This document shows, one piece after another, positions 47,376-60,900 of a stretch of DNA of 64,000 bases. Below the pieces are notes generated by a model, which had not been told where the DNA came from, searched no databases, and was given only the letters and a program-made list of their open reading frames with translations. Position 1 is the first letter of the stretch. Each line of letters starts with the position of its first letter. The translations under genes were made by a program, and so were the position numbers. Source of the DNA: Rhynchonema sp. JSB1_4 (lineage: Eukaryota > Nematoda > Chromadorea > Monhysterida > Xyalidae); NCBI GenBank assembly GCA_030248065.1, contig JASAMV010004335.1, positions 1 through 64,000 on the forward strand, read 5' to 3'.

Positions 47376-50300
47376 ATGGTGTCCGCTCTGCTTGTCATAG
47401 TGATCAAAACGTTGTTGTCGGTTGCACACACGCTATGTTCGGAGGACGGACAAGGTTCGTTCGTGCGCCATCAAACTGTCATCGTATCGGATCTGCCTTG
47501 GTCAGATTGAGGATGTTTCGCGACCTATACCGATGCCTGCCACTAATTTTTTATCAGCGGAAAAACATTTTTTTGTATTTTTGAAGAAAACTGGAAACCC
47601 CATGAAGTACCACAGTGCGTAAGGATCGTGGAACCCAAGCCAGAATAGTGTATTTTCGACCCATGCTGACGTGTCCACAGTGGTGTAGCTACCCAGGTGG
47701 GGCGGCAACCTCTGTACCACCAAAAATGTGTGGCGGCCAGTGTAGTGGCAGGCAGATGGTTGCAAGGTACCCTTGGGGGGGGATGGATCCAGATGGTTGC
47801 AAGGTACCCCCTACCCAGCCTCCGGGAGGTTGCAAGGTACCCCTGAAGTCCGAAAAAAAGGTGTTTTTTGCATGCATTATACTGCAAATTTGGCCGAAAA
47901 ATTGGTACTTTTTTGCATTTTGGCCGAAAATTTGCCTAAAATACCTATTATATGGAGGTTTGCGCGCGGAGCGCGCGATTTTTTGGGTTTTGAGGTCGAA
48001 AAACACCCATTTTTGCCTATAAAAACCATAAATTGATGGTTGCAAGGTACCCTCCGGGGTGGTTGCAAGGTACCTACTCCTTAGGGGGGGATCCCCCCCC
48101 ATCCCCCCCCAGCCACTACACTGGTGGCGGCAACCTACCTACTGTACCGGCCGAGCTAGGGGGGGGAACAAAATTTTTTAGGTCGAAATATTGATGAAAA
48201 TGTACTCTAACATGCTAATTTCGCGCGCAGCGCGCGATTTTTCGCCTATTTGGAGTGAAAATTTTCAATTTTATACCATTTTGAGCCATAAATCACAACT
48301 TACTATACCAGCTACCGGGCGGCGACCTTCCTACTGTACCAGCATGGATCGTCAACCTACCTACCTACTGCACCTTGGGGGGGGGTTCCCCCACTCCCCC
48401 CCCCCAGCTGCACCAGTGCGTGTCCATACACTCATTACTACCCACATGATCAAAACAACACAGTTTTACATCTCACGCCTTCGATCAAAATTGGTCTCAC
48501 AAAAATTTCTGAATTTAGCGAGTAATCTACGAAAAAAATGTTTCCAAGCATTTGCGTTTTTTCCGTTTTTTCACCTCCAGAAACCATCTGGAAAAAAAGA
48601 AAAGACTTTTTATCCGCAAGTAGATTTGGAAGGGTGTCCGGCGCCAACAAAATGTCAGGTCAAAGGTGCTCGGGTTTTGGGATGCCGACGCCCGACACTT
48701 ACGGTTCAAAACATCAGTTTTGCTGGCTGAGAGAAGAATTTTGAGAAAAGATTTTTTAACCGATTTTGAAAAAATAAACCCTGCCCCTATTGCATGGTAG
48801 CAATACCCCACCGAAGATGAAAAACTGTTTTTCTGCACGATCTTTGCTTCAAAATAGGCCTAATAATTGGTATTTTCTGCATGTAATTATTCATTTCAAT
48901 CTGTGTTAATTGAACTGAAATTTTTTTTCAGTTGCGTTCATTCAGACGGGCGAGGAGCTGCAATATTTTAATCCGCAACATTTGTCCGAAAAAAATAGTG
49001 CCTTGCTGCAAGATACGGGCTTCACCAAAAGGTACGTCGTATATGGAGGGCACGTTTCGTGCCATAGCTTCTTTGCTTGCTGCATATTTGTGTGCGTCTA
49101 ACCATATTTTATATACCATATAATCTACGTTTTGCCAATATGTAAGCCCTGGCCATGCATAAATTAGAAATCGTCTGTTACTGGCTGATTAATTCATTTT
49201 GTCTGAAGTCTGCAATGTTGCGCTGATGAAAGTGTCTGATAGCAGCAGCTTGTCTGATTAATGAGCCATCATAAATTCAGTCTTGCCTGTTTTCACTTGT
49301 GCGTTTTGATGATAAACATCGAACAGGTTCGTGACTTGACGTCTAATTGTAGAATGATTAACTGACGTAAGGCTTCTCAGTAAATCATCCCGCGCAGCAG
49401 TTTGTTGTGAGTGGGCCGTCATGAGCCAGGAAATGAGATAGAACGATATCAAACTTGGCGATTGGATCGGATCGGATGTGACTTGCCTTGGTGACTGACG
49501 TGTGATTATTGCAATTGAGTTTCTCGGTGGACCGGACCACAATGAACAACGGGAGTCTGTGGAATTAGTGCCTCAATCTTTTACAGTACGCGTGTTCTGG
49601 TTTGGTTATAGATAGCCAAGCACGTCATGTTATCTATGATTAATTGCGTCAATATGTTGGCTTGATAAAGTGCCTAGTTCAAATCGACTGCTGCGGCCGG
49701 CAGGAAACATAACAGGTTGCCAACAGCAACTGAGCCTTATTTCTGGTGATACTGTTCGCTCGGGGAAAGAAAGGAAGCACTATTGTGCCTCACCGCCACC
49801 TTCACCCACTGCAGTGCATGATTTAGGGTGTTGGTCATCTTGTTTTGCACGAAAAACGGGCAGCTTTACGTTGCGTATTGAATAGGGTTGTAGGTTACGA
49901 GAATAATATGGAATAGAAGTGAAAGTGATGGTGGGAGTTGAAAAGACGATCGGGCATTTGTTCTCTTATATTATGCGCCGATAGCCTCCACCAACCAAGC
50001 TTGGGATTAGGTAAGATGAACTTTGAGCGCTTTTGTTTTGCCAACTTTTGAACAGAAAACTGTTGGTTGGTATGTGTCTATTGTGATGCTGGTGGTGGGC
50101 AAACGTGTGATTTGTGTTTTTGCGGATCAAAAACCAACATGACATAATGCCTGCTCATGTAAATTTATTCAGGCCACCACGGACTGCGAGCACTGTTATG
50201 TTGCGGTTTTGGTTGCTTGTGTTGTTCTATTGAAACTGATTGAAACGTAACAAACGTGCATGTGCGTGATGCAAGTACGACACAGAAACATGCGAAATTG

Positions 50301-53300
50301 ACATCTTGCATAATCGGATGTGCGTGCGGCGTAAAATCTGCTAAAAATAGTACATGCGCACCAGTGCACGAATTGTCGTTACTTTCGCATGTGGAGTGGA
50401 ATATGTGTACCTGGCAGATGCGTAAAATTGTACGCACACGTAACGTACAAGTTTGCATGATACGTTCAGGGAATATTTTGATGCCAGTCTGTCAGATAAT
50501 GTGTGCCTACTACGCGCAGGTACGACGATTGGGGCTGCTTGCCTGCCTCGTTGTTTCAGACACGCACGTGATGTGCCAGGTGTACTCATACATCAGTGTT
50601 TGTGTGTGTATTTGTTTGTGCTGTCGTAAATGGGGAAAATGAAATGCCACAATGGAACTCATCGTGTGACAATAACTGATACTTATTGTAACTATGACAC
50701 GTGGCACCAATGTGGGTGCTTGTTGTTTACGTGTTTGTTAACCTGTTTGCTATGTGTGCGCAGCTTCAGATGTGTAATCAAATGACTAGTACATAACTTA
50801 CTTGCCGGGTATGTGCTGTATGCATTGCTCACAGCTTTGCTGGAAGCTGAATTAAACGCAAATAATAAGTGCAAGCTACGTTAATATGGCATAGTTAGCA
50901 TTAGGCCGGTGGTGAGGTTTATTATCCAAGTGACAGCGCTAATGGAAAATCATAAACAACAAGCATGGACGTCGTAAACAAGTGACAGCTTGCCGTCCGT
51001 GGGGCTAGCTGTTGGCTAACATCAGTTTTTGTCGTTTTTGGCCACGCGCGTTGTTCGTGCTTATACGTACATGTGCAGTGAACGGTAGTGCTGTTTTGAC
51101 ACGTGTACAAAAATGAACTGCACGTGTGTAGCTATAATGTTTGTGATCAAAATCACGAAAATGTTAAAACTGGTCACAAAATGTGTTCACTGATGGTGTA
51201 TTGTGTAGCTATGTATAGTATGGGATGTTGTGATTATTGTTGAGCAATTACCGAATCGGTCCAAAGGGTAGGATTTTATGTCACATTGCAACGCGGTGGT
51301 GTAATTTCATTTTCCTTTGTTGTTCGTGTCGAAATGTGAATATGCGTGCAATTCAGTTGCTGCAGACATGAAACTGTGAGAAAGCAGCATTTTTTTCGCA
51401 AAAAAGAAAACAACGATTTACATTGGATGAAACCTTCTTGTTTCAGTGCCAATGCGGTGGACGCGTCGGGTTCGATTCGCGATCGTGCCAAGTCGGCTGG
51501 TGGTGCTGGCGGGGGCAGTGAAATACACAGCGGCGATGGGGGTCATTCGTTGAATCAGTTGATCTTCGAACCGCCGACGCTATCTTACGGACAGCAGTAC
51601 GTCGAGTTTTTTTGCCTGTTTGATCATTTGTATGCCGTGTTCCCTGAAATTGAGCCCTAAAAATGGAGCCCTCTTGAAGATCGAAATTAACACCGGATTG
51701 GGAACGCTCTCGACGAAAAGTGAAAATGATTGTTCTTGAAAATGACGGAGACAAAAATGGAGCCCCCGGTATTTCAAGGGAATATGGTAATGCGGCATGG
51801 GCCACACACGTAGCAGTAGAGTTGATGTCCACTTTTCTGGCATCTGGTTGACGGTCATCGGCTGGGCCACGTGACTTTTTTGTGAACAAGTTTGACATGT
51901 TGACTTGAGCATTCTGCCAACGCATTCACTCGCAGCGTTGTTCACAATCACAAATGAACAGTTTTGCATATACTGAACTGTAATTCTCGAAAAGCCATCG
52001 ACTATGTTGTGCTCAGCTCATCACATATAAGAAGCAAATTCAGGGGCCCGGCAAACATTTGTTGTCCGTCTTTGTATTATCCAAAAGTATTGTTGATGCT
52101 TGGCTAACTAAAATTGAAGCGGTGCACAATTTCGACCGAAAAATACGCCCTTCATACTGCCATATTTATATATTATTAATCAGCGCTTGTTCGGAAACCA
52201 TACTTGGCACAAATGTGGACGGTAATCGCTTGCAGACCGTTGTGCTCCAAAGAGCGTGTATTCTTTGCTGATTTGTCCAGTGTGCGGCGAACACTCCGCG
52301 TTTGAGTAACTGATGTCAACGCTGCTTTTTTACGGTGTGCTTTGTCGCTAAGTGATGTTCTGCCATGTATGAGTGCATTACTTATATCCGGACCCAGGCC
52401 TGAACCGACTGTGTAGCCAATAGTTGGCTGGTACATCGGCTAGACTGGGTTTTTGGTTGGTTTGTGCTATGTATGACGACAAACGACACTGTTTTGTCAT
52501 GCGTTTGACATGAAGTACCATTGCGTGCCAGGGAGGGTGATATGATTGTGATTAGGGATCAGGTAATATTGCATCTCGGGTGTCGGCATCGAAAAAAGTG
52601 TAGGTGTCGGGGTTTGATACCCTCGGATTTCCTCCCAAATGTTGGGTGTTGGGAAAGAGGCGGAATAGTCAGTTTTGAACGTAAGTCTGTTATGAAGCGA
52701 CCAATATGGGTCGTTAAAATCGAATCAGTGGTAACACATGTGCCTAATGACCTGCTGGCCTGTTTAAAATGTCATTTGATTGACCACAAACGCACACAAA
52801 AGCTATGGCTTTCAGTTGACCAAATGTTGAAATGCTGGTGGCAGGTTGCGTCAGCGTAGTGTACTGTACTATGGTACACGTGTACATGTTTGGTTGCCAA
52901 ACACACAAGTCGTTAGATCTATTTTCAGACGATTGCGAAATCTGTGAAAGTTATTTATGCAGCTCGAGACTTTTGTGGTTGTTACAAACCGAAGTGGGGA
53001 CCTCAGGGCGAAGGGGCTGGAGCTATTGGGCAGGGGCACCAACATTGTGGCATGTGATGAAACACTGCACTCGATTTGCAGGAAACAATGATATCCATGT
53101 GAAAAACAGAAATAAACACAAAAATTTATCTTTCCAGGTCAATCGGCGTGCCGAACTTGCAGAAGGTGACCGTCAGCAATCCAACTGCTTCGGCTGTGCG
53201 TTTCGACGCCATCTCCGGCAGCACTGTACATTTTCATTGCTCGTTTTTCGAGCAGAAAGTTGGTTTGGTAGTGGAATTTAAAAAAAGGTTTTAGATTCTC

Positions 53301-54906
53301 ATTCTGCTCTGCCACAGTCATAGGTTTTTTAGACACTTCTTAGGTGCAATTTGCACCTAAAATTTCAGAATTACACCTAAAATTGGAGGTTAGGTGCAAC
53401 TTGCACCTAGATTTTCCACCTTTTGTTTATAAAACAAAACTCTAGGTGCAAGTTGCACCTAAAATTTGACATACCATGTGCAACTTGCACCCAGTGATTT
53501 TTGAAAAAAAACCATGGCCATAGTCAGTCAGTGCCTGGTATTCTTTTGCAAGTTAAATTGCTGATTTGAAAGTAAATTTTCGGAATCTGTGAATGTCCAT
53601 GTAGAAATCTGTGAATCACATCGTCTTGCAGATTTGCATTAAAAACCACATCGTTCTTGCAAAGCACAAGTAAATTTACTTGTCAAAAATTTAAAAACGC
53701 AGTGCATCTAAATTGCGCAGCCTGTTTTTGTGTTTTGGAATGTGAACCATAATCTACGGAATCACAAGGACCATACATTGCAGAACATCGGTCCCGGTGA
53801 GCGTACGACGTTCGACGTTGTGTTCCTGCCTCGTCAATTGGGCGTCATTGAGAATTCGTTGCTCATACTCTCGTCCCTCGGACCCGTCAATTACGCGGTT
53901 CGTGCCGTTTTTATGGTGACTCTTCGTGTACTGTAACGCTCTATTTGGTGAATTAACAGGCGTCTTTTGAACGAAATTTCGTTTTGAACGAACGATACTC
54001 TGCAGTAGGTTACCGTGATGATTGCTGTTGTCAACGTTGCAGGATTTGTGTGCACAGGAAAACATGTGAAATGCAGTTCTCGCACCCGATTTCGGCGGTG
54101 GCAGACTGGTGAAACATTCCGAAATCGGGCTCGTGTTGGCGCCTTTATTATTCTAGCGTGGTACATAAAACGTCCATAGTAGATCGTCGACCCCAAACAG
54201 TCGGTCATACACCCATGCCCAATCTTAACCATCTGGTGGTCGCCGTGTGGGCGCAGGTACGCTCTGTCTGAACAACGATGACTGTCATACTAGGTGTCGG
54301 GCACGGGTGCACCCAATCCGTACCGACTGCGGCCGATCGTCGGCGCTCGTATCCCGATGAACAGCACGTTGGTGTCGGCGGTCGAAATGCACAATCCGTA
54401 CCCCCGGACGTTGCGCGTCACCGAAATGTACGCCAGTGGCGGCGATCTGCATCTGGAGCTCCCCAACGCACCCGGCTTGCTCGCGTCACGCAGCGATATT
54501 TGGGTGAGTAGTCCACTCGGGATCGGGACTGAGTACAGCCTCTGGTGATCCGATGTTTTCAGTTTTGCTTTCAACCGGGGATTTTAGTTTTTGTTCATCA
54601 GTATCAATCTCTAAATTTTATCCAAAAAAAGTTCGGCTGTTTTTAATTCGATTGCTCGATTTAGCTGAAAATCGCCCTCCGAACTGACCTTTCTGCCAAC
54701 AGTTAGTTGCCTAAGAAAATCATGAACCAAACTTGCCCTTTTGTGCCCCAACACGATAAATGTTTCATTCGTGCTGTAGGAGATCCCGCCATACACGACC
54801 AAGACGGTGATGCAGGCGCGTTTCGTGGGCGCACGCGAGCGCAACACGACTGCCTACATTCGTATTCGAACGCATTTAGATCGACCGCCGGACACTGGGG
54901 ATGAGG
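47376..54906 (+). CDS. TMEM131: TMEM131 exons 1-7: signal peptide and PapD-like region
   Basis: After the signal peptide, exon 2 gives AFIQTGEELQYFN. Exon 3 is Gly/Ser-rich and ends EPPTLSYGQQ. Exons 4-7 read SIGVPNLQKVTVSNP, HFHCSFFEQKNIGPGERTTFDVVFLP, VNYAVSGTGAPNPYR and EIPPYTTKTVMQARFVG. These blocks keep the order and spacing of human TMEM131. Exons 1 and 5 use GTTCGT donors, required by phase. Intron 1 carries a hAT element with another hAT inside it. Confidence 0.93.
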
Positions 54907-57900
54907 GTTAGTTCGTTGGAGGATTGTTGTTGTTGTCACCTCACACCTTGTCGTCATTCGATGTCCCCGAAGCTCGCTTTTTGTCATGATGGTCGCACCC
55001 AGGGACCACTAGCCTTTCGTGAACGTGTGGTACACTGTGGGTCAAACCCGGTGACCACGACCACCAGAACTGCTGATCACGTGATTATTTTGAATCTGGG
55101 ATTTCGTGGGTACTTTACTAATTTCATCAATTTTGACCAGCGTCAACCGGTTTTCCATTACCTGTTTGGGAACAGCCCTCCCGCTGGCCAAAATTTGTGG
55201 CACAATTCCTCACAATATCCCAAGAAAAGTCGCGCGACCAAGGCCAAATGTTGTTCTGGTCCGATCACTGAGTTTGATTGGGTAATATGAGCTTGTTCAT
55301 TGCCTGAATTTTCAAGGCGACGTAACGACGCATGCCGATATTAGCAGCAATAACGCTGAAACATCAAGAAGTCAAGCGAATGATACGGTGGTGACGCCGT
55401 CCGAGTTGGTCGGCGAGCAGCACACCATCATTGTGCCATTCGAAATCGAGGTCTTATTTTCCTGTTTTTTTTTGTTTGTGATAATTTGGGCACCAAACGG
55501 TAGATGGCCAACGCGCCTCGAAATGGGCATGACTAGAATTTAATCGGGGTCCCGATTCCGAAAACTTTAGACTAGTCCCGATCCCAAAAACTTGTGCACT
55601 TAGTCTCGGCACCGAACTTCTGGTCTTGTTTGAACCCCATGCTTAATACCAATTTGATAGTGTATGTGAACCTCGAAGTTACGCTGCTGCTGATTCACAT
55701 TTCCCGATGTTTCGGGATGGCTGGTTAGTAGATCCGAGTGTCTTTCGCCAGCCTTCGGCTCGACTTATTGCAAAGTGATTGACACTGGTCATTCACACGT
55801 TTGATTTAAAAACCCTAAAGTGTCCGTATTCATTTCGGGTCTATTCATTTACACTGTGTGGACGACCGGTTGTCAATCACTTCATGGTTTACAGCTGTCT
55901 CACCTCTCACGGATTTTTTTTATTCGCGAACAATATTTCATTTTACCTCCGTGCATTCAGGTGTCAAAGAAGCGCGGTCTTTACGCGGCCACGCCCGAAC
56001 TAACATTCGGCATTGTTCGCAACGACGAAGTGTCAAGGCCACTGCAGTTGGGCATGTTGTCCAATATGAATCGATCGATCGAATTGGCTGTTAGTGGATT
56101 TAGATTGATTCCTATGTTCGTTGTTTGGGGGTTCAAAGTCAACAATCCAGCCTAATGGTTTTTGTCTGTCTGAGTATACTGTCATAAAGAACCGTTTTTT
56201 ATTTTTCGTGGAGAAAAACACCGTTTTTTTCCAAATATTTTACCAGTACTTAAGAACGTAATTTCGAAAAATGTAACAGTTTCAGTGCAAAATTTGTTTG
56301 AAGTGACGAAAGTGCTCTTGAAGAGTGTTGAAGCAGTCGAAAACACTTGGCTTACACGCTTTTTGGCCCATTTTGGGCCGGTTACGTTTTGTGCTCGAGC
56401 CAATTTTTCTCTGAAATCGAAAAACTCATGAGTTTTGCATTACAATTTTTTGGAAAAATTGAAATAAAGTGCCGATATTTTTCCGATCAAAAACCGAAAA
56501 GGTACCCACGGAAAAATAAATGGAAAAGCATTCGTGTCTCGGAAAAAAACGGTTTTTTTTTTCGAGGTTCTTTTCGAAAAAAAACCGTTTTTTCCGCCTG
56601 CCAGTATATGTCTGAGAGGGTTTCGCTGGGGTCAAGTTACTTTGGAGTTTCCACACAGATCGGTCGATACGCGCAGATTTCCCTCTTTGCAGCGCTGATG
56701 TTTACGGGATGAGCAAACCATCAGCACTCGTAATCGAGATTTCCACCCAACTGCTGTTCAGTTCAAAAAGTCCAGAACGTATGAATACACTGCTGCCGTG
56801 TCACAAATGACACAACAACAAACAAATAAGCCCAAATCAAAATCAAGCAATATACCTTGATTTGTTGATTGCAGTCGATCGAAATCGACCCGCCCAACGC
56901 GGCGATCGAGATCGATTTCAAGCCGATCGTACTCGATGGTCGATGCTCGTCGTGCGTGGTGGCCGTAGCGAAATTGAGATTCAACGGGGGCAAGGCACCT
57001 GCCAGGGTCATTGCTGCAGGAGGTTGGGTGGTGACTCACGAAAAAATTTGCACTCCAGGTCACCATAAATAGGGCGAAAGTGTTGTGTACATGAGATCTC
57101 GGTCGCCGAAACTAGCAAAAACCTTTTTTGTAAAAAAAACTGACAAAATAGGGGGTATTCCGCCAAAACTTGACCAGTGGTCTAATCTACTTGCGATAAA
57201 TACTATTGTTACAGGGGTTGATGGCATCAAAAGTGGCACAACGACGAATAATAATGAAACATCATCATCAACGAACACAAACAGCAGCAGCCCAGCAAAT
57301 GAGAAAAAGAAAGAGTGGGATAATCGAGTGCAACAGTACACTGGCAAGGTGTTGGTGAAGAGCAAGGGCGGCAAACACAAATTGACCGTGCCGTTTAGTG
57401 CTACGTTGTTTAAAGGGTTGGTCTTGTTTGGCTGATGCTAAGATGGTTGATGGATGTCATCCCACAATACCAATGACGCAACATTTCGTGATGAGCGACC
57501 CTTTTTGAGCACGTCATTATGATTTCCCACTTTTGGCGGATTTTTTGGAAATTAAAATAAAATACATTAAATAATTTTTAAATAAAATTGTGAACACTTG
57601 CGATGCCGTGAGACGATTTGCGTCATCTATTCTACATCGTGCAATCGTTTTTCACTCGTTTCGACCAGTGGTGTCGTTGAGAAATTGAAATTTTCCCATA
57701 CCCAGCCCAATTTTCGGGAAATTCCCCCTGCATTCCCCAAAAAAATAAAAAATTTCCCATATCAGGGGGAGTTTCTCCAACAACTCAAAAATTTCCCATA
57801 CCCGAGGGTGGGGATTTTGAAAAAATGACCCCAAAAATCTTCTAAAAGTGCCAAAAAAATTGGTCTAAAAAGTGCTTAAAACAGAGTTTTCTTGCGGCAG

Positions 57901-60900
57901 CAAGCGATTTTTGACATTTTTGGACGAAAAATGGTCAATTTTGGTACTTCTCGGGGTCAAAAGTCATTTCTTAGGGGTGCTTGTTCCAAAAGTGAAAAAT
58001 TTCCCATACCCCATACCCCCGGCCGATTTCCCATACCCCATACCAGGGCGGGGTAACCCCCAAACCACCTCCCTAACGACACCACTGGTTTCGACTCGTT
58101 TTCACAGACGGGTGGAAAATTTGAGAACAAGATTCTCAAGGTCAACACAAGCTTGAGCGAGAGCGTTACTTTCGTCAATTTGTATTTGTGTCGATTATTA
58201 TAATTATCAATTGATTGCAGCCAAGTGTTGCACGATTCGCAAGAGACATCGTTCTACATCGGTCGATCGCCAACCGTGGTGCGAAACATCACATTGCGCA
58301 ACACGTTCGCTCAATCTCTGGCCGTGTACAATGTGACTCTGTCGCGCAAGGCGGCCAAGTATTTCGCGGTGCGCTTCTTGTGTTGTTGTGGCTAACTTGT
58401 GGTTTAATCTATCGATGCGCTCTCTCACTGGCTTGGACTTCTCGCCCACTTATACTTGTTTTACTCGAACTCGAGCAACAAGATCTGCTCGAGATCCTTT
58501 TTGGAAGTCAATTGGTCACCAGAGGTGTTCGAACAGACGAGCCCTGGCTCATCTCCCGTCTGTGGAAACAGGCCGAAACGGGCAAAGCCAAAACTCAGTT
58601 GTTACATTAATGTTGGTCTGCGTCCAGCTGTTTTGTCCGAAATTAGACGATGGCCGCTGTTGCAAACAAAATTGCGGGCTTGCTTTTGGTATTAGAAAAT
58701 GCTGATAATCCTGATTTCGACCGGCTTTGGGAACTTGTATGAGTATGATGTGAGTGCTGCTCGAAATTTTTGTGAGTCTCGTGAAGTTAAGAACATCGAC
58801 AAGTGCTCTGAAAGAACAATTATTCTCACAGAATACTGAATTGGGTCCTGGCAAGAACAAGACTACTTCTGACCGCAATGGGACTTCATGAGAATGACAC
58901 ATGACAATGGCCTGTCGAGTCAAGACCTTAGTTCCCAACATTATGGATATCAATTGATCGATCAAATATTCAATCAATCAATGTATCCATGCACACACAC
59001 AGATCGGCAACGTGAGTGACGCGGTGGTGATCGAACCGGGTGAGGCGCGTACGGCGTTCACAATGATCTACGAACACTCGCCCAGTCAGCCGTTCAGTTC
59101 GTATTGTCGTCTGCACACCAATCTGTCCATGTTCGACCTGCCACTACATGTGTTCAGTGGCAAGGTGCAGGTACGCGTGTGTGGTGGCGTATTGTAAGAT
59201 AGTTGACGGAAGTATGCTTGAAGAGACGTCGTTCGTTGATGCGTATTATTCCTTTCGGTAGCCATAAACTGTAATGCCGAGAGTCAACCTCGCAGCAGAA
59301 AGATCTGAGTCCACTATTTTACTGAGTTGTTTTCTGGCTTTGTCTGGTTGGCGTGACAATTCTTGTTTTCTCGGTAACTGCTGGGGAATTTTTTATCAAG
59401 TTTATGAAGTTGACGTATTTCGACAGATCACGCTCTATTCGATCGATCAGACCGAGTTCGATTTTGGCGTGATGGATGCCGGTGATCAGCGGACAATATT
59501 GGTGAGTTTAAAGTTTACGTGATTTGCTTCGTTTATGTCTTCTTTTTCGTGTATCTGCCGATCTCCAGAATAGAGCAGCAGAAAATCAGGTGTAGATTTT
59601 GTCATGAGACATCGTTCTGAAGAGTTCACCGCAAAAAACGATCCATGCAAACTGTTCTGACTTCATGTCCTTTCCGTATTCGCAGTTTGCGGTCACTAAC
59701 ACGAATCCGGTGCCAATCCCATTGCGTCAGTTTCGACACGCGATGGAGTCGTACACGAGTCTGCGATTGTTGGGCATTGAAGCCGGCAATGAAACGGTGC
59801 TGTCGAAGCCGAGAAACGCGTATGAACAGATACATTACGAATGGATACCGGTGGGTATGGAGGGCTAATTGTAAAATGGTTGACGCTGCTCGTTTTACAA
59901 ACAATGGACGGGGCTGCACTTTGTGATGAGATGGCCACCCGTTTAGCTTTTTGACAGGTCTCGACAAATAATGTGCGTCGGCCTAATTTCTTAAATAATT
60001 TACGTCAACCACTTCACATTCACAATACGTTTTGGTTTCGTTGCCTGTGTTGTTCGACAGTGAGATGCAAAAATAGCCGATTTTTCCAACTCTATACGTC
60101 CTTCTCTGTTGCGAATTGATCGGGATCGGAGTTTTTATTCAATATGCACCATACAGAACAATGGGTGGGAGGACCTGAACGGCAGATTGGGGACACCAAC
60201 TGTCATTAACTGCACTAAGAGTTTCATATTTAGAGAGTCCATTTGCAGCTTTTTCGGACTTAGATCAGCAATTGTTTTTTGTTCACTCCTCCGACTGATT
60301 TTACGCTCGCTTTAAAACATTTTCCAGGTAGCGCATACCAAAACCCAAATCTCATCACAATAGTATCGGTGCGTGAAGCTAAAGGTGAACTACACCAACA
60401 CGAGCCCGATTTAGAAGGTGGCCTGTATTCAAAACGAATAGAAAGAGAAAATCATCATGCCCCGTTCTGTATTCTTCAACGTGTAACATTTACCAAATCA
60501 GCAGCCACGTGTGAATGTTTCACTATTCTGCCAGCTGCGAAATCGAGCTCATGTTGGTGTAGTTTGCCTTTACTTTCGTAACACCCTGTAGGTGCCACAA
60601 ATTTCCGTCATGAACAATGCATCTTCAGTCAGGAACTTGTATCGTGCTTTCAGGGCCAAGACTGCGTGATACCGGCGTCGAGTTTCGCGGTGTTCGAGTA
60701 CAATTTAGTGGCGCCCATAGATCGAGCCCTTTATCACGCCGTGCAAGTGTTCCAAACGCCCTACGAGGTTGGTTCGTTGGGCGGATAGTAGGCATTCATT
60801 TGGCTTTATGTATATGCGTCCGACCCTGCATGATCATGGCCAACTGTGCTGTGATCGACACAATCGACAGTTTTCACAATCGTGGAAGACGCATAAAATG

